Assembly: GCA_022616415.1 (NCBI GenBank)
Contig: JAKEEU010000283.1
Coordinates: 1-33,856 of the forward strand
Source of the DNA: Candidatus Zhuqueibacterota bacterium
GTDB taxonomy: Bacteria; Zhuqueibacterota; Zhuqueibacteria; Zhuqueibacterales; Zhuqueibacteraceae
DNA: 33,856 nt
Reading direction: 5' to 3'
This document shows, one piece after another, positions 28,514 to 33,856 of the stretch. Each line of letters begins with the position of its first letter. Positions within the stretch are counted from its first letter, which is position 1. The translations under genes and the position numbers were made by a program. The notes beneath the pieces are model-generated. The model saw only the letters and a list, made by a program, of their open reading frames with translations, was not told where the DNA came from and did not search any database.

Positions 28514-29704
28514 TCACTGACGGCCGAAATACCGCGCCCCATTCTTGCCCATAGCGATCCGGCTCGCACCGGAAGCATTTTCATGGTTGACATAAAGGTA
28601 TTGATCATTTCCCCAAACGAAATTGCTGACCTGATACTTGAGGACGCCTTTATACAAGGCCTCCGTGCTTCCATCCGGATGGACGACTAAAATGGGATCC
28701 GGTTGCTTTCTCTCCGCGGCGACGTACATATCTCCATCCTCTGCAAACGTCATGTCGCTTATCACCGCAGCGGAAAACTCACCCGCGTCGGCCCAATTAA
28801 AATAAAGCTCATTATTGCCGAGGGCGCCGTCCGCAGCCAGGATTTGATTTCTCCACACGCCGGGCTGGGCGCCGGCGGTGGCGACGTACACATATCCATT
28901 GAAAACTCGGACGGACCTAATGACGAGACTCGCATATTGTCCCACACTCCGAATGGCGCCGCTCGAATTGCGCACAAACAACCCGCCGCTATTGCCGCCG
29001 CCAAAAATATTGCCATTTTCATCGAAGTCAAAAAAAGACACCGACACACCCGCAGGAAATCTAAAAAACTCCTGGGCGGTGCCGCCACCGGCAGCGATTT
29101 GATAGAGCCGGATGTTATTATTCCTTTGCACGTACAATGCTCCTCCAGGCCCGATTCGCATGGTTGAAGCAGTCGGAAAACCCAACGTGGCGTAGGCCGA
29201 GGCCTGCCCATCCGGCGCTAATTTAACGACGGTGCCGGAAGGACTGACGTAAAGATTTTCCTGTGCATCCATGGCAACCGCATTGACCAAGCCGACTTTT
29301 CCATACGGAATACTGATCGGCTTCAGGGCATAAGGCCGCGCGTATTTTACCGGCAAAAAGGCATTCTGGACGATAACACGAATAGTTACGTTTTCGGCGA
29401 CGGTATCAGCGGCGACAACGGTGAGCTGCGTGCTGGAGGTTTCCAAAACCACGGCGGGAACCGTGCCGAAATAGACGAAATTCTCGCCAGCATTCGGTGA
29501 AAAATTTTTGCCGATCACCCTCACTCTTGATACACCTGCGACCGCCGAATCAGCCGGCTCGATCGCAGTGATTTCCGGGGTTAACGCGCCTGTTGCATTC
29601 GGATCGAAGATGGCAGCCGGCTCTTCGTTGTTGCAGGCGGACAACGCGGCCAAAATCGCCCACGCCGTCACCAAGATGGCAAATTTATTTTTTAAAGAAT
29701 TCAT
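28514..29704 (-). CDS. IPT/TIG-domain lipoprotein with propeller-like C-terminal part
   Basis: 396 residues from the ATG at 29704, chosen because GGAG lies 8 nt upstream and it places a lipoprotein signal (FAILVTAWAILAALSACNNEE) at the very start with lipobox LSAC and Cys24. After a short linker, residues about 42-130 are an IPT/TIG immunoglobulin-like domain (PEITAIEPADSAVAGVSRVRV ... GKNFSPNAGENFVYFG). The remainder consists of repeated NHL-like strands (AVAMDAQENLYVSPSGTVVKL, FDFDENGNIFGGG, MTFAEDGDMYVAAE), a likely beta-propeller. Probably outer-surface or periplasm-facing. Function unknown; it lies between PorV-like and CBM9-domain genes. Confidence 0.85.
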   Translation of the reverse strand: MNSLKNKFAILVTAWAILAALSACNNEEPAAIFDPNATGALTPEITAIEPADSAVAGVSRVRVIGKNFSPNAGENFVYFGTVPAVVLETSSTQLTVVAADTVAENVTIRVIVQNAFLPVKYARPYALKPISIPYGKVGLVNAVAMDAQENLYVSPSGTVVKLAPDGQASAYATLGFPTASTMRIGPGGALYVQRNNNIRLYQIAAGGGTAQEFFRFPAGVSVSFFDFDENGNIFGGGNSGGLFVRNSSGAIRSVGQYASLVIRSVRVFNGYVYVATAGAQPGVWRNQILAADGALGNNELYFNWADAGEFSAAVISDMTFAEDGDMYVAAERKQPDPILVVHPDGSTEALYKGVLKYQVSNFVWGNDQYLYVNHENASGASRIAMGKNGARYFGRQ

Positions 29705-29776
29705 GTTGCGATCTCCAAATGACGTAAGAATTGAAACCATCTGAACAGCCGTCCCGCCGGTGAGTTTGCCATTGCA

Positions 29777-30787
29777 TCATTTTGAGAAGCGGGCCGTAAC
29801 CCGTTGCACCTCGTCAAAAATGCCGAACGGCGTGTAGGCATAATCCACCTGCAAGCCGAACCGGGAAAGCCCAAACCCAAAGGCCACATCCTCTTCGTCG
29901 TTTTTAGTAACAAAGCCGCCGCGGAGCGAGAGCACGCTCAGAAACTTGTATTCCAATCCGAAGCTCACCTGTTCGGCGTGGGAGCGCTCGTTGGTTGCCT
30001 GGATGGACAGGAGAACAGCATGATCCTTGCTATTAAAACTGGTCAGGTCAACGAGATTCATCGAAGCGCCGAGGGAAAAAACCAGCGGCAATTGAAAGCT
30101 CTCCTGCGCGTATTCGATTTCTTCGGAAAAATTTCTGACCGAGAAACCGAAGGCCAGGCTTTTCAAGCCGGTCTTGTAGAGCGTGCCAAAATCAAAAGCC
30201 AGGACTTTCACTTCATTATCGGCTTTTGTCGTTGTGCTATCGGTGACGGGAATGAGGTTGTTCCCGAGATCTTGTCTCACCCATTTTATCTGGCCGCCAA
30301 CGCCGAACCGGTCGGAAAGCATTCTGCCATAGCCCAGCCCGATGGCAAATGCGGAGGCAGAAAGATTGCCCGTGTCTATGTAACCCAACTTGCTGTTCGG
30401 ATCGGGGTCGACGATGGTTCCGAGGATTTCGCCGTAATCAACAGTTTGCACGCTGAGGCCAAAAACACCATATTCTCCTCCCGCCGGCCGGAGCGACAGA
30501 CTGACTGTACTGTGATTGATGTCGGCAATCCATTCATTGAGGCTAAACGTCGCATCAACAAAGCTCGAGGTGAAACCCATGGCGGCGGGATTGAAGAAAA
30601 GCGCGCTGGAGTTGGACTCGAGGCCGGTCATCGTGCCGGCCAAAGCCGCCGCGCGTGCGTCAGATATCACGCTCAAAAACTGCAACCCGGTCTGCGCCAA
30701 TTTTTCACGATCTTGGGCCGGCGCATTGCTTGGCAGGCCAACGGCGAGCACCAACGCGACGATGAGTTCAAAGGCATATTTTTTCAT
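29777..30787 (-). CDS. PorV/PorQ-family outer-membrane beta-barrel protein
   Basis: 336 residues with a signal peptide (about 1-24, cut near APAQ). The block GLQFLSVISDARAAALAGTMTG followed by SALFFNPAAMGF is the hallmark of the PorV/PorQ family, relatives of FadL-type barrels. In the type 9 secretion system PorV shuttles cargo with C-terminal sorting domains to the attachment complex. Alternating strands and a C-terminal aromatic-rich end (VTARFSK) fit a barrel. Three proteins in this window carry a putative sorting domain, so the role as their carrier is a reasonable inference, not proven. Confidence 0.9.
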   Translation of the reverse strand: MKKYAFELIVALVLAVGLPSNAPAQDREKLAQTGLQFLSVISDARAAALAGTMTGLESNSSALFFNPAAMGFTSSFVDATFSLNEWIADINHSTVSLSLRPAGGEYGVFGLSVQTVDYGEILGTIVDPDPNSKLGYIDTGNLSASAFAIGLGYGRMLSDRFGVGGQIKWVRQDLGNNLIPVTDSTTTKADNEVKVLAFDFGTLYKTGLKSLAFGFSVRNFSEEIEYAQESFQLPLVFSLGASMNLVDLTSFNSKDHAVLLSIQATNERSHAEQVSFGLEYKFLSVLSLRGGFVTKNDEEDVAFGFGLSRFGLQVDYAYTPFGIFDEVQRVTARFSK

Positions 30788-30835
30788 TGTTTCTCTCCAA
30801 ACATTGGGCTTTATTCTTGACTCGCGTAAAGGGCG

Positions 30836-32992
30836 TTATCGAATGACGATAAATTTCCGGAAGATGGCTTCGCCCTTTCTGAACAGCAGCTCGCCGGTTT
30901 CCTGACTAATCAAATCTCTGGGGACTTCGAAGTGGACGATATAAACGCCACTGACAATAATCTGTCCCGATGAAGTCAGCGAGTTCCACAGCTCATCGGC
31001 GGTACCATTGGTATGCTCGATCGTTTGGATCAAATCACCGCGCTCGGTATAAATTTTAATCGTGCATTCGGGCGGCAGCCCGAAAAATGCGATGCGGTCC
31101 GGTGCTTGATTGCCAAATTGCAAACTGCTCGCCCGGATATGAAAAGGGTTGGGGACGACTCGAATCGCCGACAGGCTATTGGCGGCTGGCCGGCGCAAGA
31201 ACGCCGGCTCGCTGGTCTTGGTGTAAAAGCGGCTGCTAATCAACGACACCCCGGGGTTGACGTCGTTGGTCGAGCCGTCATCGAAACTTTCAATATAATA
31301 GTAGTAATCGAAGCCACGGCGCGCCGAGGTATCGTCAAAGCGATGGACGATATTAGGAACTTGGGTCTCAAAAACCTGCTGGTAAAACGTATCCGGCTTC
31401 GCAATAGCGCGATAGACCCGGTAGCCCTTAAAGTTCGGCCAAGATTCGGCGTTATCCGACCAAGTCAACACCACGCGATCACCCCCGGATTGCACCTCAA
31501 AAAGTTTGGGTGGCGGCGGCGATTGTGGAATGTCGTAGCTGTTGCGAAAATTGCTGATCGCGCGCCTAAAAGTTTGAAACAACGAATCCTTGCCGGTTTG
31601 GACCCATTGTTTCTTGTATTCATTAAAATCCGTCGTCGTGGCGCCGTTGGGAAGAGTCAACGTCGGATTTCCAGTGTTTGAATGCCATTTGTACCAATTT
31701 GTGCCGACCTCGACGCTCTTTTGCCGGCTTATTCCTGCAACCGCTTCGGCGATGACGATGCGAATGCTGTCTCCCGGCTCAAGATCATAAGGCCCGAAAC
31801 CTTGCGCTTGCTCGTAACCGCCCAAATCGGTGCCAAAGAGATTGGCAAATCCGTTTCCCACTTCCTGGGCATGGGTTCTGGCGGGATGGCCTGCCGACAT
31901 GGCGCGGTATTTCGCCGACATCAAATCGGCGTCGAATTGATTGGAGGACGGGCCGAGAAAGTTCGTGGTTGAGCCGGGATACTCTCCGCGATCGGCGCTG
32001 AGATACATCGTTGTTTTCGGTTGGAACTGGTCATCGGATTTATCGGCCGCCGACTTGTCGGCATGGAGCACGGCGTTGCCGATATACTGCACGCCGGCCA
32101 AACGGCCGTCATTGGGGTTGGGAGCGCCCCAGTCATCAACCGCGCTGCGCGAATGCGGGCCGTACCACGAGTATAGCGCGCGAAATTCAAAATTAGGTGC
32201 ATTGGGGTTCTGTCCGACCACGTCGTGTACCGTGTTTCGTCCCCAATTGATATTATTTTCCGGCGCCCATCCCAATTGAAACGCCTCGTGCCCGCTGGCT
32301 AAGCGCCATTGAAAATGCGCCACAAAACCGGTCAATCTTTTGGGAACGGCCGTCCCATTATTATCGATGATGCCGGTGTTTTTGAACACATATTCATAAA
32401 CGAGATAATTGTCGTGATTCTGTTGCGCAAACGCCATCAGCTTGCGTGTCACCGTGACGCCAATCGCGGTATGACTGGTGTTGACGATCATGCGGTCGGC
32501 CTTCAACTCCGGCTCGACCTCATCGACAAGATCTTCAAAGGCATTCTGGGAGGCTATCGTCCCATCGACAAAAACCGTTGGGGCTAAAAAACGGCCGATC
32601 AACTTCATGTCTCGTGGAAACACCTCCCCAGGGATAACAACGTTTCCTTGCCGCGGCCCGACACCGACGACCTTGTGCGGGTAGGTGACGTTATTCCGGG
32701 AATCCAAAAAATTGGTGACGCCAACCCACATTGCTTTGCCAACTTCGCAATCTTGAAATTGAAAATCCGCCGGCCATCGCAAGCCGTCTTGTTGTTTGGT
32801 TAAATCGCCCGGCACCCGGCCCAGCTCGATTTCCGCGCCCCAACTCGAATACCAGCTATGTAGTGAGCCCACCCGTAGCCATTTCACTCGTTGGGCTTGT
32901 GCGAACGCGAGGTCGTGTCTCGCAACCACCGCGGCAAGAACGGCGACTAAAATAAGCACGTCGCGGCGTGAGTTTCTCTTGGTGTTTCGCAT
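30836..32992 (-). CDS. large secreted protein with FN3-like and C-terminal sorting-like domains
   Basis: About 718 residues from the ATG at 32992 (AGAGG 7 nt upstream; a longer upstream frame exists but gives no signal peptide at the start). Signal peptide: basic N-terminus, then VLILVAVLAAVVA, cut near AFAQA. Residues about 30-480 show no domain I can name. At about 495-590 a fibronectin-III-like segment (PPPPKLFEVQSGGDRVVLTW ... FKGYRVYRA ... YYYYIESFDDG) is followed by a C-terminal domain with VVPNPFH and CTIKIYTERGDLIQTIEHTN, like a FlgD/Por sorting domain. Follows a TonB-receptor-like gene and precedes porV-like. Confidence 0.8.
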   Translation of the reverse strand: MRNTKRNSRRDVLILVAVLAAVVARHDLAFAQAQRVKWLRVGSLHSWYSSWGAEIELGRVPGDLTKQQDGLRWPADFQFQDCEVGKAMWVGVTNFLDSRNNVTYPHKVVGVGPRQGNVVIPGEVFPRDMKLIGRFLAPTVFVDGTIASQNAFEDLVDEVEPELKADRMIVNTSHTAIGVTVTRKLMAFAQQNHDNYLVYEYVFKNTGIIDNNGTAVPKRLTGFVAHFQWRLASGHEAFQLGWAPENNINWGRNTVHDVVGQNPNAPNFEFRALYSWYGPHSRSAVDDWGAPNPNDGRLAGVQYIGNAVLHADKSAADKSDDQFQPKTTMYLSADRGEYPGSTTNFLGPSSNQFDADLMSAKYRAMSAGHPARTHAQEVGNGFANLFGTDLGGYEQAQGFGPYDLEPGDSIRIVIAEAVAGISRQKSVEVGTNWYKWHSNTGNPTLTLPNGATTTDFNEYKKQWVQTGKDSLFQTFRRAISNFRNSYDIPQSPPPPKLFEVQSGGDRVVLTWSDNAESWPNFKGYRVYRAIAKPDTFYQQVFETQVPNIVHRFDDTSARRGFDYYYYIESFDDGSTNDVNPGVSLISSRFYTKTSEPAFLRRPAANSLSAIRVVPNPFHIRASSLQFGNQAPDRIAFFGLPPECTIKIYTERGDLIQTIEHTNGTADELWNSLTSSGQIIVSGVYIVHFEVPRDLISQETGELLFRKGEAIFRKFIVIR

Positions 32993-33039
32993 GTCATTCC
33001 TCTCATTACTTATGTCATTCAACGATTCAAGGCTGAAGC

Positions 33040-33856
33040 TCAAAACTTGAACGAGGTGGTAATCCCGATGAAAATATCCCGTGGGCTCAGGAACGTAAAC
33101 GAGGCTTGATTGGGCATGTCAATGTAAGCTTTGTTGTCCAAAACTTCTTTCAACTTGCTGCTGGGAACTTCCTGCCAAGCGTTATTGACAAATTGCATGT
33201 ATCGCCCGGTCTTGGTTTCATAATAAAACGGCCTGCTTTTGGGAACTAGCTTGGGGTCATTGACATCGGCGACCTGCTCGATGGGTTGAAAGGCCACCCC
33301 GGACTTGCGATAATCTCCGGTGCGATCGTCACCGACGATATTGCCGTAGGCCTCACTCTTGGGCAAGTGCAGCGAATTGAAATAATCGATGCGGTCGAAC
33401 TCGTTGTAAAAACTTGCAAAGGAAAATCTTCTGGTATTGAAAACGTTGGTCGCATCCATGAGAAAGGTGGCGCTCATCGAGCCCAAATCAAACGTCTTCG
33501 TCAAGCGCAAATCCAGATTGTAAAAACTTTTGCGCCGCAAATTCTGCGACACAAATGCCACACGGTTGGGATTCCAAGTCTCGTAACTGCCGGCGCGCCA
33601 AGCACCCAAGAAAGTGGCGCTCCAATTGCTCAACAAATGGCCACCGAGCACCTTTGGCCCAAAACTATTCGGCGTGTGAACGGTCAGCACCAAATTTGTC
33701 CGTGGCTGCGGCAGCGGCCGATTTTGGGCGAAATTGCCGGTGTTGTTGTCAAAATCCCGTTGATCCTGCGGGTTTTCATCTTCCACGTCCCGGCCAAATC
33801 GGCCCGAAGTATTGACCTGATAAGTATAAGTCAAAAAACCCGTCCACCATCTTCCC
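33040..33856 (-). CDS. TonB-dependent receptor-like outer-membrane protein (C-terminal part)
   Basis: Open at the window edge; the frame runs through WWTGFLTYTYQVNTSGRFGRD and on to the stop at 33040, about 271 residues. Features of a late barrel of a TonB-dependent receptor: alternating strands (TYTYQV, NWSATFLGAWRAGSYE, SFYNLDLRLTKTFDLGSMSATFLMD), the ATNVFNTRRF motif typical of the C-terminal barrel, and a terminal Phe (ITTSFKF). The plug and TonB box would be outside the window. First gene of the minus-strand surface-protein run in view, 47 bp before the next gene. Confidence 0.82.
   Translation of the reverse strand, partial: GRWWTGFLTYTYQVNTSGRFGRDVEDENPQDQRDFDNNTGNFAQNRPLPQPRTNLVLTVHTPNSFGPKVLGGHLLSNWSATFLGAWRAGSYETWNPNRVAFVSQNLRRKSFYNLDLRLTKTFDLGSMSATFLMDATNVFNTRRFSFASFYNEFDRIDYFNSLHLPKSEAYGNIVGDDRTGDYRKSGVAFQPIEQVADVNDPKLVPKSRPFYYETKTGRYMQFVNNAWQEVPSSKLKEVLDNKAYIDMPNQASFTFLSPRDIFIGITTSFKF

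Overview
The window looks like a chromosomal segment of an uncultivated bacterium of the FCB superphylum, with KSB1/Calditrichota-like lineages my best guess. The reasons are C-terminal Por-secretion-type (T9SS) sorting domains with PNPFN motifs, a PorV/PorQ-like barrel, an FG-GAP/ASPIC-UnbV protein, an OPT transporter and a purS/purQ/purC/purB cluster. This taxonomic call is inference; there is no rRNA, and I saw no tRNA gene.

1-7.4 kb (all minus strand) is housekeeping: a partial AbrB/MazE-type antitoxin at the left edge, then, in transcription order from 7354 down, purB, purC, psd, pssA, purS, purQ, a DUF4321 membrane protein, two tandem tatA genes and gatA. Phosphatidylethanolamine synthesis (pssA-psd, overlapping) is nested inside the purine cluster. 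Two conspicuous non-coding structures sit here: an octamer repeat folded back on itself at 3331-3461 and a 34-bp perfect palindrome at 2604-2637.

7.4-11.8 kb mixes accessory genes with tal and truA: an orphan hicB, a DUF2442 gene, two retropepsin-like DTGA proteins on either side of tal, a DinJ/YafQ-type toxin-antitoxin pair, a frameshifted protein with a TIR/nucleoside-deoxyribosyltransferase-like look, and a small basic internally repeated protein just upstream of it. 11.8-16.1 kb holds an ECF-transporter T component, a divergent 405-bp intergenic region with a plausible promoter and hairpin leader, an OPT-family transporter and a sterol-desaturase-type hydroxylase.

16.1-24.4 kb appears to be eroding by deletion: a 33-codon tail resembling a cytochrome c, the C-terminal 49 codons of a glycosyltransferase, a phytase-like esterase that seems to lack its middle, and a DUF4956 gene joined to a VTC (polyphosphate polymerase) gene by a deletion that removed the end of one and the start of the other. 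Between them lie apparently intact genes for a sulfotransferase, a CPA2 cation/proton antiporter and a 734-residue protein fusing a pyruvate kinase catalytic core to an ATP-sulfurylase domain. The ATP-sulfurylase half has lost the canonical TRN/HxxH and GRDH motifs, so its activity is doubtful. A degenerate three-repeat CRISPR-like array lies between the antiporter and the fusion gene.

24.4-33.9 kb (all minus) is an outer-surface gene set: the end of a TonB-receptor-like barrel, a large secreted protein with a sorting domain, a PorV/PorQ-like protein, an IPT-domain lipoprotein with propeller-like repeats, a protein with two nearly identical CBM9-like domains plus a sorting domain, and an FG-GAP/UnbV protein plus sorting domain. 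The last two are separated by a striking row of hairpins (26317-26496). The set suggests export of binding proteins to the cell surface through a Por-like route.
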